Assembly (NCBI GenBank): GCA_964545855.1
Contig: CAZJHD010000020.1
Location: 1 to 64,000 of the forward strand
From: CAZJHD01 sp964545855
GTDB lineage: Bacteria > Planctomycetota > UBA1135 > JACQFD01
Length of the DNA stretch: 64,000 bases
Direction: 5' to 3'
In this document: one piece after another, positions 26,995 to 34,496 of the stretch
Numbering within the stretch: position 1 is the stretch's first letter
Layout: each line of letters opens with the position of its first letter
The notes under the pieces: generated by a model
What the model saw: the letters and a program-made list of their open reading frames with translations, nothing else
Told to the model about the DNA's origin: nothing
Databases searched by the model: none
Translations under genes and position numbers: made by a program

Positions 26995-27325
26995 GGTCGC
27001 GTCGGTCAGCGGAGGGCCCCGGATGATCCGCAGGCCCCCGCCGCGATGCAACGCCGGCGTCCGGAAATCGGCCCCGCGCGCGGAGTTCAAGCGGCGGGAC
27101 GATCGTGCTGCGGCGCTTCCGGAGTGTGAAAAAAATCCACCACGTCTTCGCGGGATCGGGCGAATGGGTCTAGATTGGTTACCCGCTGGAAGGCCCGCAG
27201 TTCGGTCGGTTCCCCTTTGTCGGCGAATCCGTCCGTGACGCGCAGATCGCCCTGCGGTCTTCACTTGCCAGCACGTCGACTTCACCCCGCACTTGCACAC
27301 GAGTAGTTCTCGGAGCCCCTCACCC
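26995..27325. other. 331-bp divergent intergenic region
   Basis: No gene is supported. The region separates the Trm112-type gene (minus) from the radical SAM gene (plus). It has the only A-tract in the window (seven A at 27129-27135) and a TAGATT at 27171-27176 that could be a plus-strand -10 box, although without a good -35 box. A minus-strand TTGCAT (27051-27046), 17-bp spacer, GATCAT (27028-27023) could drive the trm112-metallophosphatase-yidC genes. Confidence 0.4.
27023..27051 (-). promoter_or_regulatory. Possible promoter of the trm112-yidC genes
   Basis: Minus-strand TTGCAT and GATCAT are separated by 17 bp and lie about 30 nt before the start codon. Each matches the sigma-70 consensus at three to four of six bases. 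Confidence 0.3.
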
Positions 27326-28879
27326 ATGGCGAAGCCGCGTGTCGTCCTGTTCTTGCCCAATCGCGTCGATCCGAGCCGCGGAGACCTTCCGTCGGCGGAT
27401 CTGCAGCCCCTCGAGCTGATCCACATCGCGAGCCCGGCGGAAGCCGCGGGCTACGAGGTGCAGGTCATCGATGCGATGACGGAGCCCAACTACCTCGAGA
27501 AGGTGCTCCAGGCCTGTGAAGGCGCCCTCGCCTTCGGCTCGTCCTGCATCCTCGGCTATCAGGTCTACGACGGTGCCTATGTCGCGCGCGCCGTCCGCCA
27601 GAAGTTCCCGAAGCTCGCGATGTTCTGGGGAGGGTGGTTCCCGTCCTCGGTTCCCGAGCTCTACCTGGCGAGCGAGTTCTGCGACGCCGTCTGCATCGGG
27701 CAGGGCGAGATCACCTTCCCGGAGATGCTGAACGCCGCCGCCAGCGGCAACATGGAGAAGGAGCTCGAGAAGGTCGCGGGCATCGCGATCTGGCGCGACG
27801 GCACCGTGCGGCTCACGCCCCGGCGCCCGGTGGTGCACCTGAATGACGTGCCGGAGCCGTCCTTCCACCTGATCGACCTCCAGAAGTACTACGAGCTGAA
27901 CAAGAAGATGGCCGCGGTCGGTCACCGGATCCGGAATCGTCTGCCGCCGCCGCCTCCCTTCGACCGGCCCGAGAATCCCTACCGCGGCCTCTCCTACTTC
28001 TCCTCCTTCGGCTGCCCCGAGCCCTGCGAGTTCTGCTGCTCGCCGGAGATCGCCGGCCGTCGCTGGGTCGCTCTCGATCCGAAGGTGATGGTCCAGCGGA
28101 TCCATGAGATCTACAAGAAGGACCCCTTCGACATCCTGCGTCTGCAGGACGCCAACTTCGGCGTCGCCGAGAAGCGGTCGCGGGTGTTCTGCGAGGATCT
28201 CATCGAGACGGGGATGAACATCCGTTGGAACGGCACCGTCGAGATCAAGCAGATCTGCCAGTACTCCGACGACTCCATCGAGCTCCTCGCGAAGTCGGGC
28301 TGCCACCTCCTCTGGTTCGGCGCCGAGGCCGCCACGGAGGAGACGCAGAACCTCATCCGCAAGCACATCCGCGTCGGCCAGACGGACAACGCGATGGCGC
28401 GCATCAACGCGCGCGGCATTCGGGCCGGCCTCAGCTACATCATCGGCTACCCCGGCGAGACGACGGAGTCGATGCTGGAGACGATCGACGAGGCGGCGCA
28501 GATGAAGATCAAGTACCCGCACTCGACGGCGGAGGTCTTCCCCTACCGGCCGATCCCCGGGTCGGCCTTCTGGCAGCCTTCGCTCGACGCGGGCTACGTG
28601 GCCCCCACGACCTTCGAGGGCTGGGGCCAGTTCTTCGACTACAAGTTCAACTCCTACTGGGGGAAGGTCCCGGCCGACGTGCAGAAGGTCTGGTGGCGCT
28701 ACACCTACCTCGCCCCCTGGTTCGACGGCCACACGGGCGGCAGGGGCCCGATCTCGAAGCTCCTGCGCCGCAGCGCCGGCTGGCGCCTGCGCAACAAGAA
28801 GTACGGCGCTCCCTTCGAGTTCAAGTTCTTCGACGTGGCGAGGCGCTTCATCGGCCCCAAGGCGGCGATGGCGCTCTGA
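27326..28879 (+). CDS. B12-binding-domain radical SAM protein
   Basis: A 517-residue protein. The N-terminal 170 residues are a cobalamin-binding-type Rossmann domain (VVLFLPNRVDP, FWGGWFPSSVPELYL, CIGQGEITFPEM). The radical SAM domain follows, with CPEPCEFC at about residue 234 as the CxxxCxxC cluster ligand and IIGYPGETTESMLET at about 370. A long C-terminal part ends in KFFDVARRFIGPK. Members of this BchE-like family methylate or rearrange lipids, pigments or antibiotics; the substrate is unknown here. ATG 27326 has GGAG 10 nt upstream. It is a single-gene unit. Confidence 0.88.
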   Translation: MAKPRVVLFLPNRVDPSRGDLPSADLQPLELIHIASPAEAAGYEVQVIDAMTEPNYLEKVLQACEGALAFGSSCILGYQVYDGAYVARAVRQKFPKLAMFWGGWFPSSVPELYLASEFCDAVCIGQGEITFPEMLNAAASGNMEKELEKVAGIAIWRDGTVRLTPRRPVVHLNDVPEPSFHLIDLQKYYELNKKMAAVGHRIRNRLPPPPPFDRPENPYRGLSYFSSFGCPEPCEFCCSPEIAGRRWVALDPKVMVQRIHEIYKKDPFDILRLQDANFGVAEKRSRVFCEDLIETGMNIRWNGTVEIKQICQYSDDSIELLAKSGCHLLWFGAEAATEETQNLIRKHIRVGQTDNAMARINARGIRAGLSYIIGYPGETTESMLETIDEAAQMKIKYPHSTAEVFPYRPIPGSAFWQPSLDAGYVAPTTFEGWGQFFDYKFNSYWGKVPADVQKVWWRYTYLAPWFDGHTGGRGPISKLLRRSAGWRLRNKKYGAPFEFKFFDVARRFIGPKAAMAL

Positions 28880-28935
28880 GTTCCTTCTCGCGCGCCTGCG
28901 CCCGCCGCGCGACGATTCTCGGGATCGGTTCGCTT

Positions 28936-28953
28936 GGGCTGCGGGCGCAGCCC
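28936..28953 (+). terminator. First of two hairpins after the radical SAM gene
   Basis: A 7-bp stem (gggctgc / gcagccc) with a 4-nt loop, 57 nt after the stop codon. Confidence 0.4.
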
Positions 28954-28987
28954 GCGATGTGCCCGTCGACCCACCCATAGGCAGCTG

Positions 28988-29015
28988 CGAACGGGACGCG
29001 AGAGCGTCCCGTTCG
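28988..29015. terminator. 12-bp perfect hairpin between convergent genes
   Basis: The arms cgaacgggacgc and gcgtcccgttcg pair fully around a GAGA tetraloop, which is of the stable GNRA class. It lies between the convergent radical SAM gene and the MraY/WecA-type gene, so it could end both transcripts. There is no U-tract on either strand. Confidence 0.6.
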
Positions 29016-29038
29016 CGTTCCAGCTCACCGCCGCATCG

Positions 29039-29995
29039 TCAGCCCGCCGAGCGCCGAGGACCGAGGACGGGAGCGAGCGTCACGACAGCCACGGCGACGA
29101 GGGCGCAGGCGCCCGCGAAGAGCCAGGGGCGCTCCTGCGGCGCCACGAGGAGCGCCGACCCGGCCACCGCGAGGGTCCAGAGCGCCGCTCCTCCGAGGGC
29201 CGTGCCCGCGGTCCTTCCGGAGACGCGGCAGCGATCCGCCAGGTGATCGGCGCTCGCGCGCCAGGGCGCGAGCCCGCGTGCGAGCCGCCGCGCGACGACG
29301 ACGGCCAGGTCGGCCAGCGCGAGGGAGCCGATCGCGACGGAGACCGCGATGGCTCCACTCGAGTCCCGCGGCGCGGCATCCAGAGGGGCCGCCAGCACCA
29401 GGAATCCGAGGGCGTGGCTCCCGGCGTCGCCCGCGAAGGAGACCCGAGCGAGGTTCGCCAGGAGGAACACCAAGAGCGCGCCCGCGAGCGCCGGCGCGAG
29501 GAGGCCGAGTCCGGAGGGTGCGACGCAGGCCGCGAGGAGCGTCGCCGCCAGCAGGCCGTCGGCGTGATCGAGGAAGTTCCACGCGTTCACCCCCGCGACC
29601 AGAAGGGGCACGACGAGCCACGCGGGCTCGAGGCCGAGCTGGGCCACGCACGCGACCGCCACGGCGGTCTGCAGCGCGAGCTTCGCGAGAGCGGGGAATC
29701 GATCGCGCAGCACGTCGTCGAGCACGCCGACGGAGAGGAGAGCGAGGGACCAGGCCCCCGCCACCCAGGGAACGCCGTCCTCCCCTCCCGACGCCCGCGC
29801 GGCGAGGGCGCCGACGACGACGCCGGCCGCGACCGCGAGACCGCCGATCCGCGGCGTCGGCCTCTCGTGGAGATGACGGCCGCCGGGACGGTCCACGAGC
29901 CGCAGGGCCGGCGCGGCGCGCCGCAGCGCCGCGAGCGCGAGCGCCGCCGTGACCGCGCCGGCGGCGAGACCGGCCAGCGCCACGAGGACGCTCAC
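29039..29995 (-). CDS. MraY/WecA-type polyprenyl-phosphate glycosyl-1-phosphate transferase
   Basis: A 318-residue integral membrane protein with about ten segments. RHLHERPTPRIGGLAVAAG is the cytoplasmic loop of this family, GVLDDVLRD supplies the catalytic aspartates after the third helix, and GVNAWNFLDHADGLLA is the NxxNxxDGxDGL-like motif, here in the form NFLDHADGL. The late HLADRC sits at the place of the usual HxH motif and is not canonical. By family it links a sugar-1-phosphate to undecaprenyl phosphate to start a glycan. It overlaps nadD by GTGA. Confidence 0.83.
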   Translation of the reverse strand: MSVLVALAGLAAGAVTAALALAALRRAAPALRLVDRPGGRHLHERPTPRIGGLAVAAGVVVGALAARASGGEDGVPWVAGAWSLALLSVGVLDDVLRDRFPALAKLALQTAVAVACVAQLGLEPAWLVVPLLVAGVNAWNFLDHADGLLAATLLAACVAPSGLGLLAPALAGALLVFLLANLARVSFAGDAGSHALGFLVLAAPLDAAPRDSSGAIAVSVAIGSLALADLAVVVARRLARGLAPWRASADHLADRCRVSGRTAGTALGGAALWTLAVAGSALLVAPQERPWLFAGACALVAVAVVTLAPVLGPRRSAG

Positions 29996-30603
29996 GTCTC
30001 CGGATGGTCGTAGAGGCCGCGCGCCCGTGCGTAGCGCTCGACCGCGGCCGGGAGATGCGGACCCGCCGGCGCGCTGCGGACGAGGCGGGCGCGCACGTCC
30101 GTCGACGACACGTCGACTTCGGCCACGTCGAGCCAGCCGCTCGCGAGACGCCCCGCCAGGTCGTCTCCGAGGACGCGGCCGAGGGGCGCCAGCACCTCGC
30201 GCCCGGTGCCCCGGCGCGGAACCACGAGCGGCCGCGTCTCGCGGAGGAGCGCCGCCGCGTCGCGCCATTTCGGGAAGTCCGGGAGCGAGTCGCTGCCGAG
30301 CACGAGGGCCCACTCGACCTCCGGGTGGCGCGCCTTCAGCTCGCGCACGGTGTCGATCGTGTAGCTCGGTCCTTCGCGCAGCAGCTCGAGGTCGCTCGCC
30401 TCGAGACCCGCTTCGCTCTCGATGGCGAGTCTCACCATCGCGAGACGCTCCTCGGGCGGCGCCACGTTGCCGCGCTTGTGGGGCGGGTGCCGCGCGACCA
30501 TCAGGATCACGCGCTCGCATCCCGCGACATCCCGCGCCGCGCGCGCCATGGCGAGGTGGCCCTCGTGGATCGGGTCGAAGGAGCCTCCGAGCAGGGCCCA
30601 CAT
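29992..30603 (-). CDS. nadD: Nicotinate-nucleotide adenylyltransferase
   Basis: A 203-residue NadD. LLGGSFDPIHEGHL is the nucleotidyltransferase GxFxPxHxGH motif, HPPHKRG binds the phosphates, and DVSSTDVRARL is the ISSTxxR-type motif. It converts nicotinate mononucleotide to deamido-NAD in NAD synthesis. ATG 30603 was chosen because the beta strand starts directly; GGAG lies about 9 nt upstream. It follows hisS by 13 nt and overlaps the next gene by 4 bp. Confidence 0.94.
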   Translation of the reverse strand: MWALLGGSFDPIHEGHLAMARAARDVAGCERVILMVARHPPHKRGNVAPPEERLAMVRLAIESEAGLEASDLELLREGPSYTIDTVRELKARHPEVEWALVLGSDSLPDFPKWRDAAALLRETRPLVVPRRGTGREVLAPLGRVLGDDLAGRLASGWLDVAEVDVSSTDVRARLVRSAPAGPHLPAAVERYARARGLYDHPET

Positions 30604-30616
30604 GGCGGCCGCTCCG

Positions 30617-31924
30617 TCAGCCGCCCGCCGCGGCATCGCGCAGGGAGCGGACCTGCGCCGCGAGCCGAGCCGGATCGTCGAGCGGGATCGCCGACTCTCC
30701 GCCACCGGCGGCCATCGCCTTGCAGGTCACCGTTCCGGCGGCGACCTCGTCGGGGCCGAGGAGGAGCGCCGCCGCCGCCCGACTCCGATCCGCCGCGCGG
30801 AGCTGCGCCTTGAGGGAGCGGAGCTTGCCGTCGCTGCCCTCCGGGTGATCGAGGTCGGCGGCGAGGCCCGCTCGACGCAACGAGTCCACGAGGGCGAATC
30901 CGCGCGCGCGATCGACACCCTCCAGGACGACGACGAAGGCGTCGAGCTCGGGAAGCATCGGGACGGCGGCCGCTCCGAGCTTCTCGAGGGCCGCGATCGT
31001 CGGCACGACGCCGATGGCGAAGCCGACGGCTCCGAGGTCGGGCCCGCCCAGCTCCGCGATGAGGTGGTCGTACCGGCCTCCGCCGCAGACCGCCGTCCGC
31101 GCGCCGAGTCCCGGGTGGTGGAGCTCGAAGACGGTGCGCGTGTAGTAGTCGAAGCCGCGCACGATGGCGGCGTCGACGACGACGGGACGACCGAGGGCCT
31201 TCAGGGCGGCGACGACGGCCTCCAGATGGGCTCGGCTCTCGGGCCGGAGCACGTCGTTCATGGAGGGCGCCGTCCGGTTCGCCACGCGGCACGCCTCCAC
31301 CTTGCAATCGAGCATGCGGAGCACGTTGCGCTCGAAGCGCACCCTGCAATCCTCGCATCGGGTGGCCACCGCGGGCGCGGCCCACGCGCGGAGACGCTCG
31401 CGGTAGGCCTCGAGATCCGCCGTGTCGCCCATGGAGTTGACGCGCGCCTCGACGCCCGGAAGCCCGATCTCGTCGAAGAACGAGGCCGCCAAGTGGATCG
31501 CCTCCGCATCGAGCAGGGGATCGAGGGAGCCCAGCACTTCCAGTCCGATCTGGTCGAACTGACGGAGCCGCCCCGCCTGGGGCCGCTCGAAGCGGAACAT
31601 CGGGCCGATGTAGAAGAGCTTCTGGAAGGGACGCGACTTCGGGAGCCCCTTCTCCACGTAGGCGCGCACCACGCCGGCCGTCCCCTCGGGGCGGAACGTG
31701 TAGCTCGACTCCTCGCGCGCGACGGTGAACATCTCCTTCGAGACGACGTCGGATCCCTCACCGAGGCCGCGCACGAAGAGCTTCGTCTCCTCGAAGAGGG
31801 GCGTGCGGATCTCGCGGGCTCCGAAGCGGCGGAAGAGGTCGCGCGCCACCCGCTCGAGTTTCTCGACGATCGCGAGGTCCTCGGGGAACTCGTCCCTGGT
31901 CCCACGGGCGCGCTGGTAGGGCAT
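30617..31924 (-). CDS. hisS: Histidyl-tRNA synthetase
   Basis: A 435-residue class II synthetase. Motif 2 is in FRPEGTAGVVRAY, the histidine-specific motifs are GFDYYTRTVFE (about residue 265) and CGGGRYDHL (about 290), and the last 100 residues are the anticodon-binding domain. A CxxC-C-C cysteine set (CEDC, CKVEAC) near 190-220 suggests a small structural zinc site in the insertion. It charges tRNA-His. It leads hisS-nadD-transferase. GTG-ACC just upstream is an alternative start. Confidence 0.96.
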   Translation of the reverse strand: MPYQRARGTRDEFPEDLAIVEKLERVARDLFRRFGAREIRTPLFEETKLFVRGLGEGSDVVSKEMFTVAREESSYTFRPEGTAGVVRAYVEKGLPKSRPFQKLFYIGPMFRFERPQAGRLRQFDQIGLEVLGSLDPLLDAEAIHLAASFFDEIGLPGVEARVNSMGDTADLEAYRERLRAWAAPAVATRCEDCRVRFERNVLRMLDCKVEACRVANRTAPSMNDVLRPESRAHLEAVVAALKALGRPVVVDAAIVRGFDYYTRTVFELHHPGLGARTAVCGGGRYDHLIAELGGPDLGAVGFAIGVVPTIAALEKLGAAAVPMLPELDAFVVVLEGVDRARGFALVDSLRRAGLAADLDHPEGSDGKLRSLKAQLRAADRSRAAAALLLGPDEVAAGTVTCKAMAAGGGESAIPLDDPARLAAQVRSLRDAAAGG

Positions 31925-32007
31925 GGTCACGGGGCTTGTATCACACGGCCCGGCGAGCCGAGGCAGGAGCCCCGCATCCAGCCAGTGCGGACGCCCGAAA
32001 GATCGGA

Positions 32008-32037
32008 TTGACCTCTCGACGGGGGTCCCGATACCTT
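32008..32037 (+). promoter_or_regulatory. Sigma-70-like promoter of the small lipoprotein gene
   Basis: TTGACC (32008-32013), an 18-bp spacer and TACCTT (32032-32037). The -35 box matches the consensus at five of six bases, the best match seen in the window. Transcription would start near 32044, leaving a leader of about 34 nt. Confidence 0.55.
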
Positions 32038-32077
32038 CCTCCGCTCGTTTCCCGACCCGAACCCTCGCTCGCGGATC

Positions 32078-32281
32078 ATGAAGGCAAACCGGACGCTTCT
32101 CGTCCTCGCGGCTCTGGCCGCGAGCTTGCTCCTCGGCGGGTGCCGCTCCACCTGGGACTTCTGGAAGGACAATGCCTCCGGAGTGGTGAAGTCGCAGCGC
32201 CGCAACCTGAACCACATCCATCGCTCGCTCGATCGTCACTTCCTGAACTACGACTGGGACGATCCCTATCTCGACGACTGA
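32078..32281 (+). CDS. Small lipoprotein of unknown function
   Basis: A 67-residue protein with a textbook lipoprotein signal: MKANRTLLVLAALAAS, then LLLGGC with cysteine at residue 22. The mature part has only 46 residues and ends in a charged aromatic tail (HRSLDRHFLNYDWDDPY). The tail is too ordered in composition to be random and probably folds back on or binds another envelope component. It has its own good promoter and is followed by a hairpin, so it is a monocistronic gene, possibly highly expressed. No function is known to me. Confidence 0.8.
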   Translation: MKANRTLLVLAALAASLLLGGCRSTWDFWKDNASGVVKSQRRNLNHIHRSLDRHFLNYDWDDPYLDD

Positions 32282-32340
32282 GATTCTCGACCGTCGAGAC
32301 TCTCGACGACCGAGAGCCGCTCCGGCGGCGAGCCCGACCC

Positions 32341-32371
32341 GAGCCCCGCGCGCGTCATGCCCGCGGGGCTC
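32341..32371 (+). terminator. 10-bp GC hairpin after the small lipoprotein gene
   Basis: The arms gagccccgcg and cgcggggctc pair fully around an 11-nt loop, 60 nt after the lipoprotein stop and before the convergent miaA. There is no U-tract. The rest of the 236-bp gap (32282-32517) shows no gene. Confidence 0.5.
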
Positions 32372-32517
32372 GTGTCGTTCCAGCCGGTCGTCGACGAACG
32401 GCTTCGAGGACCGGCGGCGATGGCATTCATCGTTCGCATCGAGGCGCGCCGCCGCGTCGAGCGAGGAAGGACCTGCTAGGGCGTCTGCGCACGGCGTCGG
32501 CGCGCCGCCCCCTGCAT

Positions 32518-33495
32518 TCAGGAGAGGTCGAGCTCGGCTCCCGGGCCGAGGAACCCGAGCTCCACGCCCGCGTCCTTCGCGATCGCGTCCGCCTCGCGGC
32601 CATCGCCGCCGTCGATCCAGCGCACCTCGGGGAAGGAGCGGAGCCAGGTCTCCTGACGCCGCACGAGCGTCCGCGTGCGGCGGACCATCCGCGCACGGCA
32701 CTCGCTCCGGTCGATCGCGCCGGAGAGCAGCGCCCGCACCTCGGCGACTCCCACGGCCGCCGCCGCCTCCCGCGAGAAGCCCCCGGCGGCGACGCGGCGG
32801 ATCTCCTCCTCCAGGCCACGCTCGAACATGACGTCGATGCGCGCCTCGATGCGGCGGTGCAGCGTCTCGCGGTCGACGCGGATCCCGACGATCCGCCGTG
32901 GCGCTCCCGGCCTCCCCGCCCACTCGCGCTGGAGCGAGGAGATCGGCCTGCCAGCCGCGCGATGGACCTCGAGGGCCCGCACGATCCGCCGCAGGTCGCG
33001 CTCGTGGATCCGAGCGGCCGCCTCGGGGTCGGCGGCGGCGAGCTCGGCGTGGAGCGCCGGCGACCCGAGCGCGGCCCCACGCTCCTCCAGCTCCGCGCGC
33101 AAGGCCGGATCGGCGCCCGGCAGGTCCGAGAGCCCGTGGGTGAGGGCCTTCAGGTAGAGGGAGGTTCCACCGACGAAGAGCACCGCGTGCCCGCGAGCCT
33201 CGATGGCCCGCTCGAGAGCTTCGGCAGTCTCCAGATACCGGGCGACGGAGAACGGCTCCGAGGGGTCCACCAGATCGAGGCCGTGGATCGGGGCCGCGCG
33301 CCGCTCCTCCGCCGTCGGCTTCGCCGTCACCACGTCGAGCCCGCGGTAGACGAGCATCGAGTCCATCGAGACCGCCTCGAGGAGCCGGGACCGTTCCGCC
33401 AGGAGACGGCCGAGCGCCGCCGCTACGGCCGACTTGCCGCTGGCCGTCGGTCCGACGAGGAAGCGCCGGAGGCGAGTCGTGGAGGGAAGCGTCAT
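32518..33495 (-). CDS. miaA: tRNA dimethylallyltransferase
   Basis: A 325-residue MiaA. FLVGPTASGKSAVA is the P-loop, AVSMDSMLVYRGLDVVTAKPT contains the substrate-binding aspartate and threonine segment, LFVGGTSLYLKAL and RRIVRALEV are further family blocks. It adds the dimethylallyl group to A37 of tRNAs reading codons that begin with U. The start ATG lies 38 bp from the divergent exported-protein gene. MutL, a classical neighbour of miaA, is about 1 kb away on the same strand with one gene of the other strand between. Confidence 0.95.
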   Translation of the reverse strand: MTLPSTTRLRRFLVGPTASGKSAVAAALGRLLAERSRLLEAVSMDSMLVYRGLDVVTAKPTAEERRAAPIHGLDLVDPSEPFSVARYLETAEALERAIEARGHAVLFVGGTSLYLKALTHGLSDLPGADPALRAELEERGAALGSPALHAELAAADPEAAARIHERDLRRIVRALEVHRAAGRPISSLQREWAGRPGAPRRIVGIRVDRETLHRRIEARIDVMFERGLEEEIRRVAAGGFSREAAAAVGVAEVRALLSGAIDRSECRARMVRRTRTLVRRQETWLRSFPEVRWIDGGDGREADAIAKDAGVELGFLGPGAELDLS

Positions 33496-33519
33496 GCGTG
33501 ATCGCCCCGAGGGGACGCG

Positions 33520-33525
33520 TAGCAT
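33520..33525 (+). promoter_or_regulatory. Possible -10 box close to the start of the exported protein gene
   Basis: TAGCAT lies 8 nt before the ATG at 33534, giving a nearly leaderless arrangement. No good -35 box is visible. Confidence 0.25.
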
Positions 33526-33533
33526 GATGCGCC

Positions 33534-34460
33534 ATGCCGACCCCGATCCGATCCTGGCTCGCCGTCGTGCTGCTCGCGTGCTCCGCACCGGCGCAGGACG
33601 CGGGCGACGAGAGCACGCCGTCCTCCCGTCCCACGTCGACCGTCCCCACGAACGACGCGACGCAGGAGCCGCCGGCGTCGGCCCCGGCCTCGAAGCCGAA
33701 CGACCCTCGAGCCCTCGACTTCCTCCTCCGGGCAGCGACCAAGCGCGCACCCCAGGGCGAGCCTCGCATCGCCGACGCGACGATCGCGTTCCAGGCCCAG
33801 ACGAACCTGAAGGCGCACAACGAGGTCGACGACGGCGAGCACCGCTTCCATCGGTCCGGAGGCTGGATCCGCACGAAGCTGCGCACCACCACGGCGGTGG
33901 TGGAGAAGGGCTTCGACGGGACGACCTACTGGCTCGTGAGCAACGGACAGGTCCGCCAGCTCCGCGGGCGCGAGCACGAGCAGGATCGCAACGAGATCGC
34001 GTCGAACGTCCACTTCACCGAGAACCTGCTGCGCCTGCTGAGCCTCCGCGAGCTGTCGCGGGAGTTCTCGGGCCTCCAGCTCCTCGAGCCCGAAGGCGAT
34101 CCCGCGCGCCCCGGCGTGCGCGGCCGACTCGCGAGTTTCCTCACGCTGCAGCCGCGCGAGCCCGGAGCCGTCGACGTCGAGCTCCGCTTCGATCCGGAGA
34201 CCCTCGACCTCCGCACGGTCCGCGCGACGCCCGCGTCGGACGCGGCGACCGTCTCGGACGCGAGTGCCGCCGCTCCCTCCGCCGCCTCCGACTGGTTCGA
34301 GCTCACCTCCTGGCGCGAGGTGAAGGGCGTTCGGTTCCCCTTCCGCGTGACGGCCTGGACGAAGAGCCGCGAGGTCCCCGAGTACCTCGTCCTGATCCGC
34401 TCGATGAGTTGGAACGACGGGCTCCAGGCGGCCGACTTCGCGCCGCCCGCGTCGAAGTAG
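33534..34460 (+). CDS. Exported protein of unknown function, LolA-like in outline
   Basis: A 308-residue protein with a signal peptide (SWLAVVLLACSAPAQ) followed by a Thr/Pro/Ser-rich linker of about 40 residues. The mature domain has alternating beta strands with tryptophans and arginines (GGWIRTKLRTTT, FDGTTYWLVSNGQ, DVELRFDPETLDLRTV, FPFRVTAW). This resembles the half-barrel of LolA/LolB and outer-membrane lipoprotein-sorting proteins, which would fit an envelope role, but the match is only by pattern. It is transcribed alone. Confidence 0.75.
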   Translation: MPTPIRSWLAVVLLACSAPAQDAGDESTPSSRPTSTVPTNDATQEPPASAPASKPNDPRALDFLLRAATKRAPQGEPRIADATIAFQAQTNLKAHNEVDDGEHRFHRSGGWIRTKLRTTTAVVEKGFDGTTYWLVSNGQVRQLRGREHEQDRNEIASNVHFTENLLRLLSLRELSREFSGLQLLEPEGDPARPGVRGRLASFLTLQPREPGAVDVELRFDPETLDLRTVRATPASDAATVSDASAAAPSAASDWFELTSWREVKGVRFPFRVTAWTKSREVPEYLVLIRSMSWNDGLQAADFAPPASK

Positions 34461-34477
34461 GAGTCGAATCCTCGGGA

Positions 34478-34494
34478 GCGGCTCGAGGAGCCGC
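34478..34494. terminator. Hairpin between convergent genes
   Basis: A 7-bp stem (gcggctc / gagccgc) with a 3-nt loop fills the 36-bp gap between the exported-protein gene and mutL, both of which end here. Confidence 0.45.
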
Positions 34495-34496
34495 CC

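Noticed and set aside
27129..27135. Run of seven A as the U-tract of a minus-strand terminator
   Set aside because: No hairpin precedes it in the minus-strand direction and no minus-strand gene ends there.
34461..34496. tRNA-like T-loop sequence (gtcgaatcc)
   Set aside because: The gap is only 36 bp and no acceptor or anticodon stem can be formed; no tRNA gene was found anywhere in the window.
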